Source: Bog-950 sp964631835 (GTDB lineage: Bacteria; Bacteroidota; Bacteroidia; Chitinophagales; LD1). Taken from it: 64,000 bases of DNA. The stretch covers positions 66,003 through 130,002 of the forward strand of contig CAZWAD010000008.1 in NCBI GenBank assembly GCA_964631835.1, read 5' to 3'. A program made the position numbers and the translations under genes. The notes beneath the pieces were generated by a model. The model made no database searches and was not told the origin of the DNA. It worked only from the letters and a program-made list of their open reading frames with translations. Positions 1 to 9,513 of the stretch are shown piece by piece (position 1 is the first letter of the stretch; each line of letters starts with the position of its first letter).

Positions 1-1788
1 ATTTTTTACACACGCACCATTCTCCTTTTATTTTTTCTTGTTGCTGTTACAACCTACTCATTTGCACAAGGCACTTTTATTCCTCTTGGCACTGATGCCT
101 ACCGGTACTTAGACCGCCTCGATATTAAATACGGAAGAGTAATTCCGATTGAGCACATGAGCGACAGACCTTACTACCGGGGAACTGCCGCTAAAGTGGC
201 TGAAACGCTTTTGCTCTCCAACCTCAAATTCAAAAAAGTTCAGGAGTTCCAGATTCAGTATCTCAAAAACGAAAATGGGGACTGGCTGGATAGCCTGCCG
301 AGCAAAACAAAACGTCCGTTTTTGAAAGTGCTTTACCGTGAGCCTGCGAGTTTTGTTCATGTGTCTTCTAAAAAGAAAGGATTGTTTGACATCCGATTCA
401 ATCCAATCATTTCGCTTAAAGTAGGAGTAGAATCGCAGGACAAGCGGTTGATTTTTGAGCGTGCTGTAGGACTGGAAGTGCGGGGCAACATCAAGCGGGT
501 TTTTAGTTTTTACTTTAATGCGGCAGGTAATTCAGCGCGCCTGCCTAAGTACATTACCGATAAAACAAATGACAGAAGATACGGCAGATATGATTCGGTA
601 AGCACCCGTCCGCCCGACTATTTCTTTGTTCCCGGTCAATCATACTGGAAAGACTACTCTTCAAAAATTTTCAACTTCAAGGACGGGATAGATTATTTCG
701 ATGCGCGTGGATATATCAATGTCAATATTCTTAAGTATATCAACGTAACATTCGGGCGCGATAAGTTTTTTATCGGCAACGGGCAGCGCTCTATTTTTCT
801 CTCTGATTTTTCAGCGCCTTATTTGTTTCTCCGTTTCAACTTGAATGTCTGGAGGTTTAATTACACCAACCTTTTTGCCGAGCTAAACTCACAATATGTC
901 CGTGCCACAGATATTCTTCTTCCGAAAAAATATATGGCGGTTCATCACCTGAGCATTCAGGCAGCTCATTTTCTTAACATCGGTGTTTTTGAGGCTGTGA
1001 TTATGAACCGCAGCAAACATTTTGAAATTCAGTATCTCAACCCTATTATTTTCTATCGGGCGGTCGAACACGCGCTCGGAAGCCCCGATAACGTTTTACT
1101 CGGTGCCGATTTTAAGGCAAACATTATCAATCATATTTCAATATACGGGCAATTCCTATTAGATGAATTTAACATGAAAGAAATGACCAAACGTAGCGGC
1201 TGGTGGGCGAATAAATGGGCGATGCAGCTTGGCATTAAATATATTGATGTGTTCCCGAATTTCGATGCTCAGTTCGAGTTCAATATCGCCCGCCCGTTCA
1301 TTTATACCCATAATGATATTACGAACTATACCCATTATAATCAGCCGCTTGCTCACCCTCTTGGTGCCAACTTCTATGAGTTTATTTTGAACCTCCGGTA
1401 TCAGCCAATTCCAAAACTTACATTTAATTTTAAGTATGTGGTAGCAAGAGTCGGAGATGATACTTTAACTACGAAAAACGGACAGCCACGCATTACCCAT
1501 TACGGAAGCGACATTCTCCGCCCGGCTAACGGTGACGAAAACATAATCACGCAGATTTATAATAATAAAATAGGGCAAGGAGCTCGGGGGACAATAAACT
1601 ACCTGCAGTTTTTCGTCAGCTATCAGCCCTGGCATAATATTTATGTAGATGCTGAAATTGTTTACAGAAGCAAGTCGAGCACAAAGCCGCAGAATCCGCA
1701 ATCAGTTTACCTGTTGCAAAACCAAAACTCTTTTATGTTCAGTGTTGGGATAAGGATGAATTTCCCGTATCGGAGTTACGAGTTTTAA
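1..1788 (+). CDS. Wzi-like outer-membrane beta-barrel protein, 5' end missing
   Basis: The open frame runs back to base 1, so the true start lies outside the window. Translation upstream of the first in-window ATG (157) reads through a hydrophobic signal-peptide core ending in SFAQ, so the gene begins just before base 1 and ATG 157 is not the start. About 595 residues are visible. The body has alternating aromatic/polar strands and the segment FIGNGQRSIFLSD followed by a YLNPIIFYRAVEHALGS-type block, which I associate with the capsule-assembly Wzi family barrel. It ends in the aromatic residues YEF, as outer-membrane barrels do. Known family role: capsule or exopolysaccharide attachment at the cell surface; for this gene that is inference. 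The downstream gene is convergent. Confidence 0.6.
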   Translation: MFYTRTILLLFFLVAVTTYSFAQGTFIPLGTDAYRYLDRLDIKYGRVIPIEHMSDRPYYRGTAAKVAETLLLSNLKFKKVQEFQIQYLKNENGDWLDSLPSKTKRPFLKVLYREPASFVHVSSKKKGLFDIRFNPIISLKVGVESQDKRLIFERAVGLEVRGNIKRVFSFYFNAAGNSARLPKYITDKTNDRRYGRYDSVSTRPPDYFFVPGQSYWKDYSSKIFNFKDGIDYFDARGYINVNILKYINVTFGRDKFFIGNGQRSIFLSDFSAPYLFLRFNLNVWRFNYTNLFAELNSQYVRATDILLPKKYMAVHHLSIQAAHFLNIGVFEAVIMNRSKHFEIQYLNPIIFYRAVEHALGSPDNVLLGADFKANIINHISIYGQFLLDEFNMKEMTKRSGWWANKWAMQLGIKYIDVFPNFDAQFEFNIARPFIYTHNDITNYTHYNQPLAHPLGANFYEFILNLRYQPIPKLTFNFKYVVARVGDDTLTTKNGQPRITHYGSDILRPANGDENIITQIYNNKIGQGARGTINYLQFFVSYQPWHNIYVDAEIVYRSKSSTKPQNPQSVYLLQNQNSFMFSVGIRMNFPYRSYEF

Positions 1789-1790
1789 AC

Positions 1791-2129
1791 TCAGGGGAGT
1801 TGTTCCTTTAACTCGCTGAGAAAGTCTTTTATCTTTTTAAGTTTTTCCGCCATCTCGTAATTTTTTTTCGATGCTTCGTACTTCACTTTAAGCTGAGCTT
1901 TGGCTCCTTCCAGTGTATAGCCCTTTTCTTTTACCAAATGATAAATGTGTTTTATTATCTCAACATCATCCTTCTTAAAGAACCGGTCACCTTTTGCATT
2001 CTTCTTTGGCTTGAGAATGTCAAATTCTTTTTCCCAGTACCGGATAAGTGAGGTGTTCACGTTCAGCATATCAGCTACTTCGCCTATAGCGTAGTAAACT
2101 TTTTCAATTTCTTTTTCTTTCCAGGGCAT
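1791..2129 (-). CDS. MerR-family transcriptional regulator
   Basis: A 112-residue protein with an N-terminal MerR winged-helix DNA-binding domain at about residues 10-80. The motif YAIGEVADMLNVNTSLIRYW is typical, followed by a basic wing containing KGDRFF. The C-terminal 30 residues form a short Lys/Glu-rich helix with no effector domain, so it belongs to the small single-domain MerR type common in Bacteroidota. Its ATG overlaps the TAA of the M23 peptidase gene by one base (TAATG at 2127-2131 on the minus strand), so the two are probably translationally coupled. The ligand and targets cannot be inferred. Confidence 0.85.
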   Translation of the reverse strand: MPWKEKEIEKVYYAIGEVADMLNVNTSLIRYWEKEFDILKPKKNAKGDRFFKKDDVEIIKHIYHLVKEKGYTLEGAKAQLKVKYEASKKNYEMAEKLKKIKDFLSELKEQLP

Positions 2130-3112
2130 TAATCCAGTGTTTGTCCGGGGTTGTTAGAAAGCTCAACCATTTTCTGAAAATCTGCATCTTTTAAATCATT
2201 GTAGTAAAAGTAAACAGGATTAACTGCATTTCTGTTTTTTAAAACTTCATAATGCAAATGCGGTCCGACCGACTTGCCGGTATTTCCGGTGTGCCCGATC
2301 ACATCACCACGTTTTACTTTTTGTCCTTTACGAACTTTAAAACGGGAAAGGTGAGCATAGCGCGTTCGGTAACCATAGCCGTGATTCACAATGATTTCAT
2401 TTCCGTATCCTCCAAAATTGTAGTTCACCTCCTCCACCACGCCATCACCGGTAACATTCACATCAGTTCCAACCGGGCAGGTAAAATCCATTCCGCTGTG
2501 GAACTTGGTAATTTTATAAACCGGGTCAATCCTCCAGCCGAAACCGGAAGCCATACGCTCCAGTTTTCTGTTGCGGATGGGTTGAATAGACGGAATAGAA
2601 GCAAGCATCTGTTGTTTGTTCTTAATCATTTCAGCTATTTCGTCATAGCTTTTCGACTGAATCACCATTTGCTTTTTCAGTTTGTCAACCTGAACAGCAA
2701 TATCTTTTATAACTTCGCCATTGTCGAATTTCTCTAAGTAGCGGTATTTGTTTACTCCACCGGAGCCTGCCTGCCAGACATCACTGTTAATCGGGTCGGC
2801 TTCAAACATCACCCGGTAAATATTCCCATCGCGGTAATGCAGTTCATTTAAAATAGATGACAGGCGTTCGGTTTCCTGGTTCAGAATCAGATACTGCCCC
2901 TGCATTTCGCTTAGCTCTGCCTTCAGGATTTTTTCCTTAGGCGAATCGAAGAACCGGTAGTAGATGGTGGAAATAACAAGCGAGAAAACAAATGCGGCAA
3001 TGATGAATCCCACAAAGCGGAAAATCCGGGTTCCCCATCCTACCACTACTTTTTCGTAGCTCAGCGTGTGGGTATTAAAAACAAATTTGTCCTTTCTTTT
3101 CAGCAACGCCAT
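2129..3112 (-). CDS. M23-family membrane-anchored metallopeptidase
   Basis: A 327-residue protein with a cytoplasmic basic N-terminus, one transmembrane segment (about residues 31-53), a periplasmic coiled coil (about 58-95) and a C-terminal LytM/M23 domain (about 190-305). The zinc-site motifs are visible: HSGMD near residue 205 and HLHYE near 285. All catalytic ligands appear present, so it may be an active peptidoglycan DD-endopeptidase. It is transcribed divergently from alaS and overlaps the MerR gene by one base. In Bacteroidota this peptidase-MerR pair next to alaS is often conserved, which suggests a housekeeping envelope role rather than an accessory one. Confidence 0.88.
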   Translation of the reverse strand: MALLKRKDKFVFNTHTLSYEKVVVGWGTRIFRFVGFIIAAFVFSLVISTIYYRFFDSPKEKILKAELSEMQGQYLILNQETERLSSILNELHYRDGNIYRVMFEADPINSDVWQAGSGGVNKYRYLEKFDNGEVIKDIAVQVDKLKKQMVIQSKSYDEIAEMIKNKQQMLASIPSIQPIRNRKLERMASGFGWRIDPVYKITKFHSGMDFTCPVGTDVNVTGDGVVEEVNYNFGGYGNEIIVNHGYGYRTRYAHLSRFKVRKGQKVKRGDVIGHTGNTGKSVGPHLHYEVLKNRNAVNPVYFYYNDLKDADFQKMVELSNNPGQTLD

Positions 3113-3210
3113 AGCAAATACAGCCCGGTTTTTGTCTGCCCAATTCTGTTATTTTCGTGCCTCATTTGAAAGGCTAAGTTATCATCATTTTTTATTTGTA
3201 GAACTTATAC

Positions 3211-5796
3211 ATGACATCGTCAGAAATAAGACAAGCATTTTTAGATTTTTTTGAAAGTAAAGGTCATAAAATCGTTCCTTCAGCGCCTATTGTGGTCAAA
3301 AATGACCCTACGTTGATGTTCATCAACAGTGGCATGGCACCTTTTAAAAATATCTTTCTTGGCAATGAACCAATCAAATATCACCGTGTTGCAGATACGC
3401 AAAAATGCCTGCGCGTTTCGGGCAAGCACAATGATTTGGAAGAAGTGGGTGTTGATACCTATCACCACACCATGTTTGAAATGCTCGGTAACTGGAGTTT
3501 TGGAGATTACTTTAAAAAAGAAGCCATTGAATGGAGTTGGGAACTGCTTACCGAAATCTACAAGTTAGATAAAGACCGGTTGTATGTAACTGTGTTTGAA
3601 GGTGACAGAGCAGACAAACTTCCTTTTGATGAAGAAGCGTTCAACGAATGGAAGAAGTGGCTGCCCGAAGAGCGGATTCTGAAGTTTGGCAGAAAGGACA
3701 ATTTTTGGGAAATGGGCGATACCGGTCCTTGCGGACCTTCTTCCGAGATGCATATTGATTTGAGGAATGATGAAGAGCGAAAGAAAGTTGACGGAAAGAC
3801 TTTAGTGAACGCTTCGCATCCACAGGTAATTGAAATCTGGAATGATGTGTTTATTGAATTTGAGCGCAGAGCCGATGGTTCATTAACTCCGCTTGCTAAA
3901 AAACATGTGGACACCGGAATGGGCTTTGAGCGGTTGACGATGGCAATTCAGGGAAAGCATTCGAGTTACGATACGGATATTTTTCAGCCGCTGATTCAAA
4001 CCGTAGCAAAAAGAGCTAATGTGAAATATGGTGAAAACGAGAAAACTGATATTGCTCTTCGTGTAATTGCTGACCATATACGTGCCATTTCATTTACGAT
4101 TGCCGATGGACAACTTCCCTCAAACACTGGTGCGGGATATGTTATCCGCAGAATTTTGCGCAGAGCTGTTCGCTACGGGTATTCCTATCTGAATTTTGAG
4201 CAACCGTTTTTGTGCGAAATGGCACCTATGCTGGCGAATCAATTTATTGATGTGTTTCCGGAATTGAAAGCGCAGGAAAACTTTGTGGTAAATGTGATTA
4301 AGGAGGAAGAAACTTCTTTTTTAAGAACACTTGCCAACGGAATCAAACGCATTGACGGGTTAAAAAGTATTGATGGCAAAGCAGCTTTCGAGTTATTCGA
4401 TACTTACGGCTTTCCTCTTGATTTAACTAAATTAATCGCTACCGAAAAGGGCTGGACAGTTGATGAAGAAGGTTTCAATAAAGAGATGGCTGCTCAAAAA
4501 GACCGCGCCCGTGCTGCCTCTGCCACTGAACAAACCGATTGGGTAAATCTCAATGCAGAAACAAAATCTGATTTTATTGGCTATGATTTTGCTGAAGCCG
4601 ATGCTCATGTGGTTAAATACCGGAGCATAAAACAAAAAGACAAAGCACTGTTTCAATTGGTGCTCGATAAAACTCCTTTCTATGCCGAAAGCGGAGGTCA
4701 AGTTGGCGATACGGGTTACCTGGATTTTGGGGGAGAAAAAGTTGACGTGCTCGACACCAAAAAGGAAAATGATTTGATTGTTCATTTTGTAAAAAAACTT
4801 CCTGCAAAAGTTGATGCGCCCGTTCATGCAAAAATCAATGAACGAAAACGAAATGATACCATTAAAAATCATTCGGCTACTCATTTGCTGCAAGCGGCAT
4901 TAAAGCAAGTTCTTGGCAATCATGTTCAGCAAAAGGGCTCATTGGTAAATGCCGATTACCTGCGCTTTGACTTTGCCCACTTTGCAAAAATGACCGATGA
5001 AGAAATTTCAAAGGTGGAGCAAATAGTGAATGACAAAATCATGGAGAACATCGCAATTGATGAAAAAAGAAATGTTCCTATTGAGGAAGCGAAGAAAATG
5101 GGAGCGACCGCTTTGTTCGGAGAAAAATACGGAGAGTTTGTCCGCGTAATCACTTTCGATGAAAAGTTTTCGCGCGAGTTGTGCGGAGGAACTCATGTAA
5201 AATCAACCGGTGAAATCGGATTGTTCAAGATCACCTCAGAGAGTTCAATTGCTGCCGGAGTTAGAAGGATTGAAGCGGTGACGGGAAAGAAGGTAATTGA
5301 GTTAGCTAATTCAGCAATCAGCGAATTAGCGGATGTGCGCGCAGCTTTAAATAATTCAAAAGATATACTGAAAAGTGTTGACTCATTAAAGAGTGAAAAC
5401 GATGAGTTGAAAAAACAATTACAGCAATTTGAAGATAAAACTGTAACTAACCTGAAAAAACAGATTACGACTTCCTTGGAAAATATGGGCTCAGTTAAGT
5501 TCTACGCCAACACGAAGGTTGAAGTGAATTCAGTGGAAGCGTTGCGTAAACTTGGGATTCAGTTAGCCAATGATTTGAAAGAGAATTTTATTCTGTTGCT
5601 TTCATCTGAGATTAATAGTAAACGTCCTGTTCACTTGCGTGTGGCTTCTAATCTCAATATAAATGGCAATCAATTGCTGAAAGAGCTATCACCAAACATA
5701 AAGGGCGGTGGCCCTTCTGATTTTGTGCAGGCAAGTGCGGAGAGTGAAAAAGATGTAGAAGATTTAATTGTGAAGTTGAGACAAAAGTTTTCGTAA
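3211..5796 (+). CDS. alaS: alanyl-tRNA synthetase
   Basis: An 861-residue class II aminoacyl-tRNA synthetase that charges tRNA-Ala, near the usual 870-880 residues. The N-terminal catalytic core is recognisable from SEIRQAFLDFFESKGHK and from the GTDTYHHT-type block, written here VDTYHHTMFEMLGNWSFGDYF. The editing domain has the zinc-binding HSATH (His554, His558) and CGGTH (Cys658, His662) motifs. A coiled coil and DHHA1-type C-terminal domain follow, with GGGPSDFVQA. The stop codon directly abuts the ATG of gatB. It is essential in translation. Confidence 0.97.
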   Translation: MTSSEIRQAFLDFFESKGHKIVPSAPIVVKNDPTLMFINSGMAPFKNIFLGNEPIKYHRVADTQKCLRVSGKHNDLEEVGVDTYHHTMFEMLGNWSFGDYFKKEAIEWSWELLTEIYKLDKDRLYVTVFEGDRADKLPFDEEAFNEWKKWLPEERILKFGRKDNFWEMGDTGPCGPSSEMHIDLRNDEERKKVDGKTLVNASHPQVIEIWNDVFIEFERRADGSLTPLAKKHVDTGMGFERLTMAIQGKHSSYDTDIFQPLIQTVAKRANVKYGENEKTDIALRVIADHIRAISFTIADGQLPSNTGAGYVIRRILRRAVRYGYSYLNFEQPFLCEMAPMLANQFIDVFPELKAQENFVVNVIKEEETSFLRTLANGIKRIDGLKSIDGKAAFELFDTYGFPLDLTKLIATEKGWTVDEEGFNKEMAAQKDRARAASATEQTDWVNLNAETKSDFIGYDFAEADAHVVKYRSIKQKDKALFQLVLDKTPFYAESGGQVGDTGYLDFGGEKVDVLDTKKENDLIVHFVKKLPAKVDAPVHAKINERKRNDTIKNHSATHLLQAALKQVLGNHVQQKGSLVNADYLRFDFAHFAKMTDEEISKVEQIVNDKIMENIAIDEKRNVPIEEAKKMGATALFGEKYGEFVRVITFDEKFSRELCGGTHVKSTGEIGLFKITSESSIAAGVRRIEAVTGKKVIELANSAISELADVRAALNNSKDILKSVDSLKSENDELKKQLQQFEDKTVTNLKKQITTSLENMGSVKFYANTKVEVNSVEALRKLGIQLANDLKENFILLLSSEINSKRPVHLRVASNLNINGNQLLKELSPNIKGGGPSDFVQASAESEKDVEDLIVKLRQKFS

Positions 5797-7344
5797 ATGT
5801 CGGACGATAAATACTCAAAATATGAAGTGGTTGTTGGTTTGGAAGTTCATGCCCAGCTTTCAACACAAAGCAAAATGTTTTGCGGTGATTCGGCTGAGTT
5901 TGGCGGCTCTCCTAATACTCATGTAAGTGTTCTTTCGCTCGGTCATCCGGGAACTTTACCAATGGTGAATGAAACAGCCATTGAGTATGCTGTCAAAATC
6001 GGTTTAGCTACTCATTGCGATATTCGCTACGAAAATCAGTTTGCGCGTAAAAACTATTTCTATGCTGATTTGCCAAAAGGGTATCAAATCACACAGGATA
6101 AAACTCCCATTTGCACCGGAGGATTTATTGAGATTGAAGTAAGCGGAGAAAAGAAAAAAATCCGCCTCACGCGTATTCACATGGAAGAAGATGCGGGAAA
6201 ATCCATCCATGACATTGACCCGTATTTCTCCCTGGTAGATTTGAACCGTGCTGGAGTTCCACTGATTGAAATTGTTTCTGAACCGGATATCAGGAGTGGA
6301 GATGAAGCGATGACGTATCTTAACGAAATTCAAAAGCTTGTTCGCTATCTCGGAATTTGTGACGGGAATATGGAAGAGGGCTCTATGCGCTGTGACGCGA
6401 ATATTTCTGTGCGTTTAAGAGGAACAACTGATTTAAACCCTCGTAGCGAGGTAAAGAACATGAACTCCATGCGGAATGTAAAGCGAGCTATTGAATTTGA
6501 ATTTATCCGGCAGGTAGACGCGCATGAAGCGGGCGAAAAATTGAGCCAGGAAACCCGGGGCTTTGATGCAGTTAAAGGAATTACCCTTTCTCAGCGGAGT
6601 AAAGAGCATGCGCACGACTACCGTTATTTCCCCGAGCCTGATTTACCACCGGTCTATGTTACCGAAGAGTACATCGAAAGAGTAAAAGCTCACATGCCTA
6701 AGTTACCCAATGAACTGAAGAGAGAGTATATCGAGGTTTATGGTTTGCCTGAGTATGATGCGCGGATTATTACGGAAGACAAAGAATTGGCCATGTACTT
6801 TGAAGAGATTGTTTATTATTTGGAAAATGCATTTGATCACATTTCTTCAGGTTTATTAAGTTATTTAACTTCTAAATTGATAGTAAATGATTTTAAAAAC
6901 TTAGTACGGTCAAAAAAATCTTACAAAGCTGCTTCAAACTGGGTACTGGGTCCAATTAAATCTGCTCTAAATGAAAGAGGGCTAAAAATTGAAGATTTCG
7001 AGGTGCGCCCAAACACTATTGCACAACTGATTTGCGAAGTATTAGTTGGAAGAGTAAGCAACACAGCGGCAACTAGTTCAATACTTCCTAAACTGATAGA
7101 ATCTCCAGATAGTGATATCGATAGTATTGTTGCGGCTAAAAACATACTTCAACTTAGTGATGAGCAAGTATTAAGTTTATATGCTGATCAGGTAATTGCT
7201 AAATATCCCGAAAAAGTTTCGGAATATCGCGCGGGTAAGAAAGGTTTGCTTGGTTTATTCGTTGGAGAAGTAATGAAACTTTCAAAAGGCAAAGCCGACC
7301 CGAAGCTGACAAACAAATTAATATTAGAAAAACTTGAAGCTTAA
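5797..7344 (+). CDS. gatB: aspartyl/glutamyl-tRNA amidotransferase subunit B
   Basis: A 515-residue GatB subunit of the GatCAB complex, which transamidates Glu-tRNA-Gln and/or Asp-tRNA-Asn. The diagnostic start is VVGLEVHAQLSTQSKMFC, followed by LGHPGTLPMVNE, RKNYFYADLPKGYQI, and a C-terminal YqeY-like/Asn-Gln tail domain with KADPKLTNKLILEKL. The ATG follows the alaS stop with no gap, so the two are certainly co-transcribed. gatA and gatC are not in this window. The product is slightly longer than the usual 475-490 residues, because of an extended C-terminal helical domain. Confidence 0.96.
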   Translation: MSDDKYSKYEVVVGLEVHAQLSTQSKMFCGDSAEFGGSPNTHVSVLSLGHPGTLPMVNETAIEYAVKIGLATHCDIRYENQFARKNYFYADLPKGYQITQDKTPICTGGFIEIEVSGEKKKIRLTRIHMEEDAGKSIHDIDPYFSLVDLNRAGVPLIEIVSEPDIRSGDEAMTYLNEIQKLVRYLGICDGNMEEGSMRCDANISVRLRGTTDLNPRSEVKNMNSMRNVKRAIEFEFIRQVDAHEAGEKLSQETRGFDAVKGITLSQRSKEHAHDYRYFPEPDLPPVYVTEEYIERVKAHMPKLPNELKREYIEVYGLPEYDARIITEDKELAMYFEEIVYYLENAFDHISSGLLSYLTSKLIVNDFKNLVRSKKSYKAASNWVLGPIKSALNERGLKIEDFEVRPNTIAQLICEVLVGRVSNTAATSSILPKLIESPDSDIDSIVAAKNILQLSDEQVLSLYADQVIAKYPEKVSEYRAGKKGLLGLFVGEVMKLSKGKADPKLTNKLILEKLEA

Positions 7345-7359
7345 ATAAAACCAAATCAA

Positions 7360-8505
7360 ATGCGCAAAATTATCAGTGTTATCCTGTTTCTTATTTTCTT
7401 TTCTTCCTGCAATATGGCTGGGGGCAGCGATAAATACTCCATACAGGGAACGGTAAAAAATCACCCCGCAAAATCCATTCTTCTTGAACAACTCGGCTTG
7501 CAGAAGATTACAGTCATTGATTCTGCACAGATTGACGAAAAGGGAAATTTTAAAATGCAGGGTGTTTCAGAAAAAGGATTTTACCGGTTGAAATTAGACG
7601 ACCGGGCGTTCTTTCTTTTTCTTCTGGAGGCCAAAGAATATAAAGCTGAAGTGGATATGTCGCTGCAGGAGCCTTTTACAATTTCGGGCTCTGCCGAAAA
7701 CGATGAATTTCAGAGAGCTATTAAGCAAATCAACAACTTACAGCGCGATTTACAAGGATGGAATATGGCCTATCAAATGTATGCTCAAAAGGGCGGAGCT
7801 CCAGATACCGTTGCCATGATTCAGCAGCAACTTCAGCTCACTTCCATGAAAATGCAGTCGCTGGTTTTAGACAGTGCAAAAACAGCCAAGAGTCCTTTGG
7901 TGGCCATGTTTTATATTACCAACTCGCCCATAGACAAATTCCCGAAAGAAAATCTTGCTGTTATTCAGCGTCTGGAAAAAGAAATTCCGAATTCCTCATA
8001 CACAAAACAATTCCGCGAAATTTATACTAACTACGAAAAACAACTAAATCAACAAAATGAAATGCAACAGGCAGCGGCTTCTGTCGGTATCGGGCAGCCC
8101 GCACCTGAAATTGATTTAAAAACACCCGAAGGGAAAAATATTAAACTTTCTTCCCTTAAAGGAAAGGTAGTGTTGCTTGATTTTTGGGCTTCGTGGTGCG
8201 GACCTTGCCGAATGGAAATGCCAAATGTAGTTGCAGCTTATAAAAAATATAAGGACAGGGGATTTGAAATTTACAGCGTATCGCTCGACCGCGATGGCAA
8301 TGCATGGCGGAACGCAATCAATGGTTTAGGAATGACATGGGAAAGCAATGTGAGCGATTTAAAATTCTGGCAAAGTGACGCAGCAGTTCGTTATGGTATA
8401 AACAGCATTCCCGCAGCTTATCTTTTAGACAGAAACGGAGTAATTGTGGCAACTAACCTCAGAGGTCCGGCATTGGAACAAAAAATCGGGGAGTTGATTC
8501 AATAA
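7360..8505 (+). CDS. TlpA/ResA-like thiol-disulfide oxidoreductase lipoprotein
   Basis: A 381-residue exported protein. A signal peptide ending in FFSSC (Cys17) fits a lipoprotein. Residues about 27-130 look like the DUF4369 domain that precedes thioredoxin folds in Bacteroidota. A Gln-rich helical linker follows. The C-terminal thioredoxin domain (about 240-380) has the active site WCGPC (Cys280, Cys283) and a cis-Pro loop in NSIPAAYLL. The probable role is reduction of disulfides in periplasmic proteins, as in cytochrome maturation. It lies 15 bp after gatB on the same strand, so it may ride on the alaS-gatB transcript, though no functional link is obvious. Confidence 0.9.
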   Translation: MRKIISVILFLIFFSSCNMAGGSDKYSIQGTVKNHPAKSILLEQLGLQKITVIDSAQIDEKGNFKMQGVSEKGFYRLKLDDRAFFLFLLEAKEYKAEVDMSLQEPFTISGSAENDEFQRAIKQINNLQRDLQGWNMAYQMYAQKGGAPDTVAMIQQQLQLTSMKMQSLVLDSAKTAKSPLVAMFYITNSPIDKFPKENLAVIQRLEKEIPNSSYTKQFREIYTNYEKQLNQQNEMQQAAASVGIGQPAPEIDLKTPEGKNIKLSSLKGKVVLLDFWASWCGPCRMEMPNVVAAYKKYKDRGFEIYSVSLDRDGNAWRNAINGLGMTWESNVSDLKFWQSDAAVRYGINSIPAAYLLDRNGVIVATNLRGPALEQKIGELIQ

Positions 8506-8570
8506 GTTTCTGGTTTCGGTTTAAAAAAGTTTGTTTCGTTGATGTAAATGAAACCTGAAACTGATTTTAC

Positions 8571-9275
8571 ATGAACAAAATCTATAGAAACGCTGTTTCG
8601 CTTTTTGTTCTGTTTTTTTTTCTTCCCCTCTTTATCTTTTCACAGGAAACAGAAGCTGATTCCCTGGACTTTGAAGGATTTGAAGAGAGAAAACTTCCAT
8701 TCAAGGAAAATGTAATCAAGTCGAATATCATTCCCGTTATTGCCGGGCAAATTCCTTTTTGTGGCGAATTGCGGTTTACTTACGAAAGAATGCTTTCACA
8801 TAACCAGTCAGTAACTTTAGGGTTGTCATATAATTATCCGAGTTTGCTCCTTTTTGTTTTACCCGCAATATTTAATCCTACCAACAGCATTTTGTCTGAG
8901 GTTAGTATGCGAGGTGGGCGTGTGACTTTCGGATACCGGTTTTATCCTCTTAAAAGAAAAGAAGCTCCTGAAGGTTTTTTTGCAGGAGTATATGGCTCTT
9001 ACAATTTTGTAAAGCTCAAACTGAGGAACGGTAACGGCTCTTATAGTGTTTTAAATTATGCCAACGGAAGCGCTATTGCCGGGTATCAGTTTCTTTTATC
9101 TCAAAAAGGGGTATTTCTTGAATTATTCGGGGGGGTCGGCTATAGAAAGAATTTTATTATAGACTATGATGCTCATTACAGAACAACTACGAGACGCGAT
9201 TACGTTATTTTTGAAAACAACCCATTCAAAAACGTCAAGGTAATCCTTCAAATCAATATCGGTTATGGGTTTTAG
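8571..9275 (+). CDS. exported outer-membrane protein of unknown function
   Basis: A 234-residue protein with an N-terminal signal peptide (hydrophobic residues about 9-24, ending IFSQE). Alternating aromatic strands follow, and the C-terminus ends in INIGYGF, as expected for a small 8- to 10-strand beta-barrel. A Pro-rich loop (KRKEAPEGFFAG) lies in the middle. I do not recognise a specific family; DUF3575-like barrels are an alternative. It lies 65 bp downstream of the TlpA-like gene, with an imperfect inverted repeat in the gap (arms about 8505-8516 and 8551-8562), so it may have its own transcription signals. Confidence 0.6.
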   Translation: MNKIYRNAVSLFVLFFFLPLFIFSQETEADSLDFEGFEERKLPFKENVIKSNIIPVIAGQIPFCGELRFTYERMLSHNQSVTLGLSYNYPSLLLFVLPAIFNPTNSILSEVSMRGGRVTFGYRFYPLKRKEAPEGFFAGVYGSYNFVKLKLRNGNGSYSVLNYANGSAIAGYQFLLSQKGVFLELFGGVGYRKNFIIDYDAHYRTTTRRDYVIFENNPFKNVKVILQINIGYGF

Positions 9276-9414
9276 TTTAAGCAATCAAAAAACCGAGTTC
9301 TTGGGAATTCGTTAGAAACTCACCCAAAAATTTAAAGATTTACAAGAGAAACTTTGTAAGTGTGTGCATATCGGAAACCCTTACCATCCCTTTAAGTTGG
9401 TGGAAACTGATATA

Positions 9415-9422
9415 TAGTTTTG
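9415..9422 (+). promoter_or_regulatory. Bacteroidota -7 element upstream of susC-like gene
   Basis: TAGTTTTG matches the Bacteroidota -7 consensus TAnnTTTG. It lies about 92 bp upstream of the susC-like ATG, implying a long untranslated leader. The candidate upstream TTG (9397-9399) is rather close, so this is a plausible call rather than a firm one. Confidence 0.4.
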
Positions 9423-9513
9423 CACATTAATTTGTTAAGGACTTGTTAAATTGTAAAAGTATTTTATAACTTGCCTTTGCGATAACCTATTTCTTAACCA
9501 AAATCTAAACATT